NCBI GenBank assembly: GCA_001873845.1
Contig: MNZY01000123.1
Coordinates: forward strand, 1-14,451
DNA: 14,451 nucleotides
Origin: Candidatus Altarchaeum sp. CG2_30_32_3053
Lineage (GTDB): Archaea > Altiarchaeota > Altiarchaeia > Altiarchaeales > Altiarchaeaceae
Direction of reading: 5' to 3'
The notes beneath the pieces are model-generated. The model did not search any database and was not told the origin of the DNA. It worked only from the letters and a program-made list of their open reading frames with translations. Positions within the stretch are counted from its first letter, which is position 1, and every line of letters begins with the position of its first letter. Below are positions 1 through 6,499 of this stretch, piece after piece. The translations under genes were made by a program, and so were the position numbers.

Positions 1-84
1 AAGTTGCTTGAAGAACGAAAATTTAGCTATACAAAAAGCTGGAGAGAAAAATTTTTAAACGAAAATAATATTATCAAAAGTTAG
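1..84 (+). CDS. C-terminal end of an unidentified protein (partial)
   Basis: The first frame is open from the window edge to a TAG stop at 82-84 and encodes 27 residues, Lys-rich with a central SWREKFLNE stretch. It could be the end of a gene that starts upstream of the window. No family can be recognised from so short a tail, and chance openness of this length is common in AT-rich DNA, so the call is tentative. Confidence 0.35.
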   Translation, partial: KLLEERKFSYTKSWREKFLNENNIIKS

Positions 85-169
85 TAAATTGACTATATAT
101 GTAAAGCATATGTGTCAACATAAGATTTTTCAGTGTTTAAAATTTCCTGTAGAAATATACTTTCATGTC

Positions 170-195
170 GTTCCACTCATTCTACTCGTGTCTTT
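170..195 (+). repeat. Degenerate copy of the TTCGTTCG hairpin-repeat family
   Basis: This stretch (GTTCCACTCA, then TCGTGTCTTT) matches the core of the repeat copies at 1242-1268, 10704-10730 and, inverted, 11991-12016, with the central CTTCGT changed. It lies in the 241-bp gap between the partial gene at the left edge and the 3' end of the TFE gene. The rest of the gap (85-325) shows no coding potential that I can support. Confidence 0.5.
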
Positions 196-325
196 ACTCA
201 TTTAAAAAAGACCGACTACGAGCAGAACTTTAATAGAGGTGATTTTTCCTTAAGTTGACGCCGATGATGTAAAGTTTCCCTTCTGAACAAATACCCTTAC
301 CCTGATGCCATAAACCCTTAAACTT

Positions 326-1045
326 TTATAATTCGGAAAATATATCTTTTTTCTTTTTCTCAAGTAAATCCTTTTTACCTTCCATTTCATCTATTAATCC
401 GTCATTATCTTTATTCATAATTACCTTTCCGCACTGGAAACATATAAAATTTGACTCTAACGCTTCAACATAAGTCCATTCCCTGCAGTCGCACACAAAA
501 TTATGTGCTTTGATTTCTTCTGTTTTTTGGAGCAGGGCATTCATCTCTTTGTCAATATCAGACATCGCAAATTCGGCAATTTTTTCAGTCCTTATCTTCC
601 AGCGATATGTAAACCATCCGGATTGTTTATCCTTTGTTTTAGTGTATTCTACAAGTCCATAACTATGCATCAGATTTAACCATTTCCTTACCGTCGGGGC
701 TTTTACATTTTTCCTGTTTGATATAATCTCATCTCTGATATACTCATTAAGTTCCGGCAATATATCTACACATCCTTCTTCAAAAAATTTTAACAAAATT
801 TCATTTACATTTTTATTTTCATAAATTTTTGAAAATTTCACAACATCTGGTTTTATGGACTCCGCAACAGCAGCTGCTTTACCAGCATTTTTTGATTTTG
901 GCTGCCTTCTTATTTTGGCTGCCTTCTTATTTTCATTTGTGGTCTTATGTGCCTCTTTGCCCGCCACTTTGCCCACTCCTTTGCCCACTCCTTTGCTCTC
1001 TTTCCTGCTAAAATTTTGTGCTTTGGCCGTAATTACTTTTGGCAT
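326..1045 (-). CDS. tfe: Transcription factor E (archaeal TFIIE-alpha homologue)
   Basis: TFE assists TBP/TFB-dependent promoter opening by archaeal RNA polymerase. Residues 75-150 look like the extended winged helix of TFE, with a GLVEYTKTKDKQSGWFTYRW strand-turn-strand stretch typical of the family. A short coiled helix follows, then a zinc ribbon with C185, C187, C202 and C205 around a WTYVEAL segment, and an acidic/Lys-rich tail. The first Cys pair is C-x-C where C-x2-C is usual. Residues 1-70 are a Lys/Gly/Ala-rich, probably disordered extension that most TFEs lack; it contains tandem GVGK units from a 12-bp repeat. Usual TFE length is about 170-190 residues, so 239 is long. A later start near the winged helix is possible, but no better ATG precedes the domain, so I kept the first ATG. 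Upstream DNA is very AT-rich. Confidence 0.85.
   Translation of the reverse strand: MPKVITAKAQNFSRKESKGVGKGVGKVAGKEAHKTTNENKKAAKIRRQPKSKNAGKAAAVAESIKPDVVKFSKIYENKNVNEILLKFFEEGCVDILPELNEYIRDEIISNRKNVKAPTVRKWLNLMHSYGLVEYTKTKDKQSGWFTYRWKIRTEKIAEFAMSDIDKEMNALLQKTEEIKAHNFVCDCREWTYVEALESNFICFQCGKVIMNKDNDGLIDEMEGKKDLLEKKKKDIFSEL
895..933. repeat. 17-bp tandem duplication inside the TFE gene
   Basis: The 17-bp unit ATTTTGGCTGCCTTCTT occurs at 895-911 and 912-928, and a third copy begins at 929-933. Because 17 is not a multiple of three, the two copies are read in different frames (giving KKAAK and RRQPK-like text). The unit therefore either arose with a compensating indel or was tolerated because the N-terminal extension is unstructured. 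Confidence 0.85.
959..994. repeat. 12-bp tandem repeat (three units) coding for GVGK-like tetrapeptides in TFE
   Basis: On the plus strand the units are GCCCGCCACTTT (959-970), GCCCACTCCTTT (971-982) and GCCCACTCCTTT (983-994). The last two are identical and the first differs at two bases. Read on the minus strand they encode KGVGKGVGKVAG in the N-terminal extension. Similar VG/K/R tetrads occur twice in the unrelated dockerin protein. Confidence 0.85.
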
Positions 1046-1182
1046 TTTTTTATTAAATTATTAAATGTTTAAATAAATGTATGTTAAATTTAAAGATAAA
1101 TTTAAAATTAAATTTAAAATCAAAAATAAATTTGTTTTTATTTTCTAAATTTTTGAAATAAATTTTTAAACATTTAAAAATT

Positions 1183-1300
1183 GTAACTACTCAACCACCC
1201 TAAAAAATTACTGGTAAATTTTTGATTTTTACGCTCACTTTGTTCCACTCACTTCGTTCGTGTCTTTTTGAAATCTTTATGATTTCAAAAATCGTGTCTT
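1183..1300 (+). repeat. Hairpin-repeat family, copy A (left half of the 10646-11154 element)
   Basis: It begins GTAACTACTCAACCAC, close to the GTAACTATTCAGCCAC that starts the 509-bp element at 10646. It carries the ACGCTCACTTTGTTCCACTC core and ends with a 45-bp segment (1253-1297) identical to 10715-10759. Inside that segment is a perfect 11-bp stem with a 5-nt loop (1265-1275 pairs with 1281-1291). No right-hand inverted terminus (CTGAATAGTTAC) follows, so the copy is incomplete. Confidence 0.85.
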
Positions 1301-1394
1301 TTAAAATTTGTATTTGCTCAATATTAAAGGGTAAATAATATTATACTCTATTAATTAAATAATATAAAAAATATGAACCTGCTAAATAAATGAA

Positions 1395-1438
1395 GGTAAA
1401 TTACCATTCTATCAGCGTAAAACAAGAGTAAATTGCCA
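1395..1438 (+). repeat. 44-bp dispersed repeat, first copy
   Basis: This block aligns without gaps to 12579-12622. The strongest shared part is TAAAACAAGAGT flanked by GGTAAA(T/C)TAC on the left and AATT on the right. A TTGCTCAATA motif lies upstream at 1314-1323, as it does at 12563-12572 by the second copy. It begins with a small palindrome, GGTAAATTACC. Function is unknown; it may be part of an IS end or a promoter-region repeat. Confidence 0.65.
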
Positions 1439-1519
1439 CTTGGTATTAACATACAAAGTAAATGTAAGTTATATTCCTTTTGAAAGTTTGTCTAAAAATC
1501 AAAATACAAAAAAGGTAAA

Positions 1520-2278
1520 ATGCTATATCTCATAGGAATAGGGCTGTATGATGAAAAAGATATTTCGCTAAGGGCCATTGAAATATTAAAATCAGCGGAT
1601 GAAATTTATGTTGAAGATTATACAAATTTTTATCACGGAAATTTAAAAAATTTATCTGAAATTACCAGCAGGAATATAACTATTCTGAAGCGGAATGATA
1701 TAGAAAGCGGTGAAATTTTATACAAAGATGCATTATTGAAAAATATTGCGCTGTTAGTTCCCGGGGACCCTATGATAGCAACAACACATTCGTCAATAAT
1801 TCTTGACGCAGAGAAAAGAAGGATAAAGGTAAAAGTCATACATTCTTCGTCAATATACTCTGCAATTGCTGAAACAGGACTGATGATTTATAAATTCGGA
1901 AGAACAACAACAATTGCATTTCCTTACATAGATACGATTCCGTCAAGTCCGTATAAATTTTTTATGGAAAATTCCGAAAGAAATTTACATACTTTAATGC
2001 TCCTTGACATAGATGTTGAAGACAATAAATTTTTAAGTATAAATCAGGGGCTTGAAATTTTGCTGAAATTAGAAAAGGATGCAAAAGGCAACATTATGCA
2101 AAAGGCAACATTTGTTTGTTGTGCGCGGCTTGGAAGCGACGATGCAATAATAAAAGCAATCAATGGGGCAGATATTGAGAAAATTTTAAATTTTGACTTT
2201 GGAAATCCGCCGCATTGTATAATTGCCGCCGCAAATCTGCATTTCATTGAAGAGGAAATGATTACGAGGTTTTATTAA
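1520..2278 (+). CDS. dphB: Diphthine synthase (diphthamide biosynthesis methyltransferase)
   Basis: DphB uses S-adenosylmethionine to methylate the 3-amino-3-carboxypropyl-histidine intermediate on elongation factor 2, a step towards diphthamide; it is cytosolic. The 252 residues match the usual archaeal size. Visible family signatures are the N-terminal LYLIGIGL with SLRAIEILKSAD and VEDYT (residues 1-36), the SAM-site PGDPMIATTH near residue 80, an IHSSSIYSAIAETGL segment followed by YKFGRTTTIAFPY (about 110-140), and a C-terminal ARLGSDDAI and DFGNPPHCIIAAANLHFIEEEM. The fold is that of tetrapyrrole methylases. The ATG at 1520 gives the canonical start and has AAAGGT just upstream. It is followed by a T-rich terminator-like run and then cobT 78 bases further on. 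Confidence 0.95.
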   Translation: MLYLIGIGLYDEKDISLRAIEILKSADEIYVEDYTNFYHGNLKNLSEITSRNITILKRNDIESGEILYKDALLKNIALLVPGDPMIATTHSSIILDAEKRRIKVKVIHSSSIYSAIAETGLMIYKFGRTTTIAFPYIDTIPSSPYKFFMENSERNLHTLMLLDIDVEDNKFLSINQGLEILLKLEKDAKGNIMQKATFVCCARLGSDDAIIKAINGADIEKILNFDFGNPPHCIIAAANLHFIEEEMITRFY

Positions 2279-2322
2279 TTTGTTTTTTTATTTTATTAAT
2301 TTTTAATTTTTAATTTTTCAGC
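2279..2322 (+). terminator. T-rich termination tract after dphB
   Basis: Immediately after the dphB stop the plus strand has successive T runs (a T7 run, then TTTTATT and three TTTTTAA-type runs). U-rich tracts are sufficient for termination by archaeal RNA polymerase, so this is a plausible dphB terminator. It lies before the cobT start, which suggests separate or only partly coupled transcription. Confidence 0.4.
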
Positions 2323-2356
2323 AAATCCGGATAAATTTATAAATGTAAAATATAAA

Positions 2357-3436
2357 ATGTCTCTGACAGATACGCTCAATGATACGCTCAATGATACGCT
2401 CAATGCAATAGAACTAGCTGATAAAAATTTCATGGGAGAGGCACAAAAAAGATCCGATAATTTGACAAAACCCTCCGGAAGTTTGGGGCGGCTTGAAGAA
2501 TTAGCAAATATTGTCTGCGGGATAAAGAGAACCTTAAAGCCAAAAACTGAAAATAAAATAATATTTACCCTTGCAGCAGACCACGGTGTTGCAGAAGAAG
2601 GCGTTAGTGCATTTCCTCAAGAAGTTACAAAAGAGATGATTTCTAATTTTGTTAATGGGAGGGCAGGAGTAAATGTTCTGGCAAGACACGTTAATGCAAA
2701 GGTTGTGGTTGCGGATTTGGGAGTAAAAGGGGAAATTTTGAGCAGCGGCGTTGTTATTAAAAAGATTGCTCACGGAAGTAAAAATTTTACAAAAGGAAGT
2801 GCAATGACAAGGGAACAGGCAATTAAATCAATTGAATACGGAATTGAACTTGTTGATGAAGAAATGAATAATGGAGCAATAGATATCGCCGGAACCGGAG
2901 ATATGGGAATCGCAAATACAACCCCGAGCAGTGCAGTTGTTGCAGCAATTACCGGTGCAGATGCCGGAAAAATTACAGGAAGGGGCACAGGAATAAACAA
3001 TGAAATTTTTAACAATAAAATAAGGGTTATCAAAAAGGGGCTGAATTTAAATAAACCAAATCCGGATGATGCAATAGATGTCTTGTCAAAGGTTGGTGGG
3101 TTTGAAATCGGTGGAATTGCTGGTGTAATCCTGGGCTGTGCAAAAAATAAGATTCCGGTTGTAATTGATGGATTTATTTCAGGTGCAGGTGCCTTAATCG
3201 CTTACAAATTAAATCCGTTAACAAAGGATTACATAATTGCATCACATCAGTCCGTTGAGCCGGGGCATAAAATTTTGCTTGATTATATCGGACTGAAACC
3301 ATTGCTGAATTTAAATTTACGGCTTGGAGAAGGAACTGGCTCTGCTTTGGGAATAAATTTGGTTGAAGCATCCTGCAAAATTTTAAATGAGATGGCTACA
3401 TTTGAAGAGGCAGATGTCTCAAAGAAAATCAACTGA
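2357..3436 (+). CDS. cobT: Nicotinate-nucleotide–dimethylbenzimidazole phosphoribosyltransferase
   Basis: CobT transfers phosphoribose from nicotinate mononucleotide to the lower-ligand base (5,6-dimethylbenzimidazole or an analogue), giving the alpha-ribazole phosphate used in corrinoid nucleotide-loop assembly. The 359 residues are the family's normal size. Signatures include LTKPSGSLGRLEELA (36-50), AADHGVAEEGVSAFP (73-87), AGTGDMGIANTTPSSAV (178-194), GGFEIGGIAG, IDGFISGAGALIA (270-282), SHQSVEPGH (296-304) and LRLGEGTGSAL (321-331), where E325 corresponds to the catalytic base glutamate of the family. The N-terminus contains DTLN three times from a perfect 12-bp repeat. No corrinoid gene is adjacent. 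The 53 bp that encode the LGINLVEASCKILNEMAT region recur in diverged form at 4323-4375. Confidence 0.95.
   Translation: MSLTDTLNDTLNDTLNAIELADKNFMGEAQKRSDNLTKPSGSLGRLEELANIVCGIKRTLKPKTENKIIFTLAADHGVAEEGVSAFPQEVTKEMISNFVNGRAGVNVLARHVNAKVVVADLGVKGEILSSGVVIKKIAHGSKNFTKGSAMTREQAIKSIEYGIELVDEEMNNGAIDIAGTGDMGIANTTPSSAVVAAITGADAGKITGRGTGINNEIFNNKIRVIKKGLNLNKPNPDDAIDVLSKVGGFEIGGIAGVILGCAKNKIPVVIDGFISGAGALIAYKLNPLTKDYIIASHQSVEPGHKILLDYIGLKPLLNLNLRLGEGTGSALGINLVEASCKILNEMATFEEADVSKKIN
2369..2404. repeat. 12-bp perfect tandem repeat (three units) at the 5' end of cobT
   Basis: GATACGCTCAAT occurs three times without mismatch at 2369-2380, 2381-2392 and 2393-2404, encoding DTLN three times in frame. 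It sits before the first conserved CobT residues, so unit number could vary without touching the fold. Confidence 0.95.
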
Positions 3437-3483
3437 TAAATTTGGTCTTGAAATTTAAATTATTTATGTTAAATTTAAATGAG

Positions 3484-3714
3484 ATGGAGAAATTGAAATT
3501 TGCAGATATAAAAAATATAATTGCCTGACATTTGAAAACTGCTGTAAATAGTTAGATTGAAGGACTTGAAATAAGTGCCGCTGTACAGAAAGAGGATATA
3601 TGGGGGGTTCTTGTGGAGTTTGAAAAAAAACTAAAAAAAGGCAGAGAATATAGTTTTGCGATGTTTGCAATAGATGCAACAAATGGAGAAGTAAAAGGTT
3701 TTACGAGCGCATAA
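3484..3714 (+). pseudogene. Decayed GvpO-like gene, paralogue of the next gene
   Basis: One frame from the ATG at 3484 to the TAA at 3712 aligns along nearly its whole length with the protein encoded at 3716-3967. The pairs are MEKLKFADIKNIIA with MNFVYTKNIVA, IWGVLVEFEKKLKKGREYS with VWKINAEFKEITSTGKRYT, and AMFAIDATNGEVKGF with ALFGIDTITREVKEF. It is interrupted by TGA at 3526-3528 and TAG at 3553-3555, and it lacks the final KDYTRRF-like end. Its stop is one base before the ATG of the intact copy, consistent with a tandem duplication whose first copy decayed. Confidence 0.75.
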
Positions 3715-3715
3715 G

Positions 3716-3967
3716 ATGCAAAATAAGATAGAGAAAATGAATTTTGTCTATACAAAAAATATAGTTGCGGAAAATTTAAAAGCACTTTTTAATGTTGAGG
3801 AATTTGAAATAACTTATGTTGAAGAAAAAGAAGGCGTATGGAAAATTAATGCAGAGTTTAAAGAAATAACAAGCACAGGCAAGCGTTACACATCGGCATT
3901 ATTTGGTATAGACACAATAACAAGAGAAGTAAAAGAGTTTAGGAAAGATTACACGAGAAGGTTTTAA
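3716..3967 (+). CDS. Small GvpO-like protein
   Basis: This 83-residue protein has the layout of gas vesicle protein GvpO (Pfam family named from memory): a short helix with an AENLKALF segment, then EITYVEEKEGVWKINAEFKEI, a GIDTITREVKEF strand pair and a basic DYTRRF end. This resembles the W-x-V-x-V-E-x-x-E and late Y-R-R-x-R-Y-x-R pattern of GvpO. No other gas vesicle gene is in the window, so a gas vesicle role cannot be claimed; stand-alone GvpO-like proteins may do something else. The ATG at 3716 follows the decayed paralogue's stop by one base. An internal ATG giving MNFVYTK fits the paralogue's start equally well. Confidence 0.5.
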   Translation: MQNKIEKMNFVYTKNIVAENLKALFNVEEFEITYVEEKEGVWKINAEFKEITSTGKRYTSALFGIDTITREVKEFRKDYTRRF

Positions 3968-3971
3968 TAAA

Positions 3972-4007
3972 ACGGGATTTGTTAAAGAAATGGGATTTGT
4001 TAAAGAC
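3972..4007. repeat. 18-bp tandem duplication at the start of the retropepsin-like gene
   Basis: 3972-3989 and 3990-4007 are near-identical 18-bp units (A(C/T)GGGATTTGTTAAAGA, differing at the second and last bases). The ATG of the downstream gene is the second unit's first codon; the first unit has ACG there. The duplication therefore overlaps the gene's translation start and may have changed it. Confidence 0.85.
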
Positions 4008-4310
4008 GAGGTTGAAATATTTGGAACTAAAAAGGGCAAAAATCTTCAGGCATTATTTGACAGTGTGGCAGGAAGGAATTATATTAGGAGGAAATTTAAA
4101 GAAAGTGAAGGTGTAGATGATGTGAGTTATTTTGTTTTTAAAAGAGGATTTAAAGAGATAAAAATCAAGGACTTTTCTGTAAATAACCAGGAATTTGTTA
4201 TTATGGACAACCTGATAGAGGATATTGTCATAGATGTCTTCTTTATGCAAAATTTATGTATATCTCTTGATCAGCCAAATGAGAAAATAGAAAAAAGAAA
4301 TGTGAAATAA
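3990..4310 (+). CDS. Retropepsin-like aspartic protease homologue, probably inactive
   Basis: The 106 residues show the layout of a single-domain retropepsin-like protein. The segment KNLQALFDSVAGRNYIRRKF (residues 17-36) matches the flap-proximal 'AL(F/V)D(S/T)GA...I' active-site segment. The end, DNLIEDIVIDVFFMQNLCISLD (73-94), matches the 'D-x-I-I-G-x-x-F-L-x-x-x-x-I-x-L-D' C-terminal strand. The putative catalytic D24 is kept, but the glycine after D-S is V26 (GTG, one base from GGG) and the glycine of the I-I-G motif is D82 (GAT, one base from GGT). Both changes should impair a normal active site. The family is recognised from pattern only. It lies 22 bases after the GvpO-like gene on the same strand and could be co-transcribed. 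Confidence 0.5.
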   Translation: MGFVKDEVEIFGTKKGKNLQALFDSVAGRNYIRRKFKESEGVDDVSYFVFKRGFKEIKIKDFSVNNQEFVIMDNLIEDIVIDVFFMQNLCISLDQPNEKIEKRNVK

Positions 4311-4322
4311 TAGCAACAATAA

Positions 4323-4375
4323 TTGGGAATAAATTTGGCTGAAACATGGGTTAAAATTTTAAATGAGATGGCTAC
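4323..4375 (+). pseudogene. Diverged 53-bp echo of the cobT 3' end
   Basis: This stretch aligns gap-free with 3347-3399 of cobT, with seven mismatches clustered in the middle, and would encode LGINLAETWVKILNEMAT. That text looks like a CobT C-terminus and in places (VKILNEMAT) is closer to the family norm than the intact gene is. No other cobT sequence is present, so it is a remnant of a duplication or of a homologous import that ended here. It abuts the stop of the convergent phosphorylase gene. Confidence 0.8.
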
Positions 4376-4376
4376 T

Positions 4377-6365
4377 TCATTTTCTTTCAGAATTTCCAAC
4401 TGCATTTGCCCAAATCCGGAGTAATCCCTTTGCCTGATTTCGCACATCACTCTTTGTCATTCCTGTTTTTAACGCATTAAATGAAAGAACTCCGTAATTT
4501 CCGGATTTATAATCACTGCATGCTTCCTCTATCTTTTCCGCAAGAGAAATTTTGTCAGGCAGTATTTCTCTGTTTTGTGCAGGAAATTTTTCATTTTCAT
4601 ATTCAACTAGGTAGCCGTTTCCTCCAATAATGCTCATGTATTCATTCCTTTTTATTAAATTTAAACGCTCCGGAATTACTCCATCAGGTGTTGCTATTGT
4701 GGGCGCCCCGTTTATCTGTGCTTTTGCATAGCCGGTCGGGCCCGCTTCTTTTCCCTTCCAGGATAACATTCCGCTGAAATCTGTTCCCTGATTAAGCAGG
4801 TGCGAATTAAACACATGATAATTCTCAACAAATATAAGGTGGTATTTCATCATCGGATCTTTACTTATGATTTCTTTAACCCGCTTTTCTTGTTGTTTTC
4901 CGTAATCGTCAAATTTTCTCCCGCCTATGAATATTACTGCTTTGTTTTTGCTCATTTTCCTCTTAAATTTTTCATCCCCGATAACATCCAATATTGTATC
5001 TGCACATTTATAACTGACTAATCTTCTGACGAATGTAAAAAAAGGCATGTTTAAAAGTTCTATATTTTCCTTTTTTAATTCCTCGCTGCTAAAGTTCATT
5101 TTTCCAAAAGTTCCTTTCATCAATTCATTGATAAAATTTTCCTTTTGCTTTCTTTTCGCATCCAGCAGTTTGTCGGTAAAATTTTTCTTTAACAGAGGAT
5201 TTTCCTCTAAACTGCCAAATAATGACTCATAATCGTTTGCTCCTGTCTTATTCATATAATTTTCAACGAGTGCTTTAATCTCTTCTCCCTGCCACCTTTC
5301 AACATAAGCACCTTCACTGTTTCCGTACATATCATCATAAGCAACCTTTTCTTTGAATTTTTCAAATATACTTTCCTTAAGAACATTTGTATGCATTACG
5401 GAACATCCTGTAATCACATTGCTAACCCTTCCTGTAATTTCCACCAAATCAACAATTTTGTCATTTTCGGGCGTGTCCTGAAAATCTCCGAACGAAGCGA
5501 GGTGATGGACCGCATCATTAAACTCTTCGGATATATTCAATTTGGAAAACATATAATCATGATAATGAGGAATTCCAGCAGGAACAATTGTATGATTATA
5601 GTGATGAACAATTACATTTTTAAATACATCATCGTGCTTATATGCATCATCAACAACTGACGGAATTGTCAGTGTTGTATTTACCTCGCTTGTAGAAAAC
5701 AGCAAAACATTATTATTCGCATTTTTATTATCATCTGCTCTTTTCATAAATCCATCTTCTATCTGCTCTTTGATAAATCTTAAAACAACCTTTCTGTAAA
5801 GCAAACTCTGAACCGCTCTAAAATCATCATCGGAAGTTCCGCAGTATGCCTCGTGAAAAATTTCTGGACAGTAAAGCCAGTACTCCTTTAATTCTGAAAA
5901 AGGATTCATATAAACTTCCACATTAACATCTTTCATTCCATTTAAATTTATTTCCTCTTTATAAACCTTTACTCTATCAAGTGATTCCCGGACGATATTG
6001 ACAATTTCTTTTTTTATACCTCTTGATGTAAGAATTCCCTCGCCCTTTATGTATTTTGCATAAAGCACGCCAAAAACATGTAAATGCCTTCTTGATTCAA
6101 TTCTTCCCCAGTATTTGCTCAGGACATTATAAAATCCATTAACCAGATCCGGTTTGAAACTGCCCAGCCCCCCAGCCATAAGAAGCTTTGAAAATTCTCC
6201 AACATTATACTTTGCATCTTCATCAGAACAATTTTTAAATTTAATAAGTTTGTTATAAATTTCATTTAAAAATTTCTGTGAAAGTTCATATTCCATTTGA
6301 AGTATAAATACATTTGCGCCCCTTATCTTTTCCAGTGCCTCAATCAGTGATTTTTCTTTTTCCAT
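4377..6365 (-). CDS. Highly divergent alpha-glucan (glycogen/maltodextrin) phosphorylase, GT35
   Basis: GT35 phosphorylases use pyridoxal phosphate and inorganic phosphate to release glucose-1-phosphate from alpha-1,4-glucans. The order of motifs matches GT35: GGLGSFKPDL with VFGVLYAKY (65-107, cf. GGLG...GVGLLY), NHTIVPAG (257-264, cf. THTPVPAG), GCSVMHTNVLKESIF (320-334, cf. NGVAKIHSDIVKTKVF), FVRRLVSYKCAD (445-456, cf. FARRFATYKRA), FVENYHVFNSHLLNQGTDF (512-530) and EAGPTGYAKAQING (540-553, cf. EASGTGNMKxxLNG). The predicted PLP lysine is K548, and R447, R448, K453 and E540 keep the phosphate/PLP-site positions; the Arg after K453 is C454. At 662 residues it is shorter than the usual 700-850. 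Sequence outside the motifs is barely recognisable, so substrate is uncertain. It is divergent from the dockerin gene. Confidence 0.75.
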   Translation of the reverse strand: MEKEKSLIEALEKIRGANVFILQMEYELSQKFLNEIYNKLIKFKNCSDEDAKYNVGEFSKLLMAGGLGSFKPDLVNGFYNVLSKYWGRIESRRHLHVFGVLYAKYIKGEGILTSRGIKKEIVNIVRESLDRVKVYKEEINLNGMKDVNVEVYMNPFSELKEYWLYCPEIFHEAYCGTSDDDFRAVQSLLYRKVVLRFIKEQIEDGFMKRADDNKNANNNVLLFSTSEVNTTLTIPSVVDDAYKHDDVFKNVIVHHYNHTIVPAGIPHYHDYMFSKLNISEEFNDAVHHLASFGDFQDTPENDKIVDLVEITGRVSNVITGCSVMHTNVLKESIFEKFKEKVAYDDMYGNSEGAYVERWQGEEIKALVENYMNKTGANDYESLFGSLEENPLLKKNFTDKLLDAKRKQKENFINELMKGTFGKMNFSSEELKKENIELLNMPFFTFVRRLVSYKCADTILDVIGDEKFKRKMSKNKAVIFIGGRKFDDYGKQQEKRVKEIISKDPMMKYHLIFVENYHVFNSHLLNQGTDFSGMLSWKGKEAGPTGYAKAQINGAPTIATPDGVIPERLNLIKRNEYMSIIGGNGYLVEYENEKFPAQNREILPDKISLAEKIEEACSDYKSGNYGVLSFNALKTGMTKSDVRNQAKGLLRIWANAVGNSERK

Positions 6366-6499
6366 ATTATTTGTTTTGTATTAAATTTTCCTTAACAAAT
6401 TAAATTTTTATAATTTATTTATAGAAAAGTAATTTTTATAATTCTTATAATCTTAAGTTTTATAATTCTTATAATCATAAATTTAACCTTTTTTATTAA
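6366..6499. promoter_or_regulatory. Divergent promoter region with a 24-bp-period repeat
   Basis: These 134 bases separate the divergently transcribed phosphorylase and dockerin genes and must hold both promoters. A 19-bp word, TTTTATAATTCTTATAATC, occurs at 6434-6452 and again at 6458-6476, a period of 24. TATAAT-like strings within it could serve as TATA boxes, but the region is so AT-rich that I cannot single one out. Confidence 0.5.

Larger units (their letters stand above)
1046..1519. other. AT-rich intergenic region between divergent TFE and dphB
   Basis: There is no credible gene in these 474 bases. 1080-1140 is dominated by repeated AAATTTAAA words and must contain the TFE promoter (minus strand), although no single TATA box stands out. 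1183-1300 is a copy of the hairpin-repeat family. 1314-1438 carries a TTGCTCAATA motif and a 44-bp block also found near 12563-12637. A weak ribosome-binding site, AAAGGT, ends three bases before the dphB ATG. Confidence 0.6.

Noticed and set aside
263..305. Possible C/D box sRNA (ATGATG, then CTGA at 283 and 302)
   Set aside because: The C box is imperfect, the interval between the two CTGA boxes is too short for a C' box plus guide, and no terminal stem forms.
3526..3555. TGA and TAG inside the GvpO-like frame as selenocysteine or pyrrolysine codons
   Set aside because: The aligned positions in the intact paralogue are ordinary residues, the copy also lacks its C-terminus, and no SECIS-like or tRNA-related evidence is in the window. 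Pseudogene decay is simpler.
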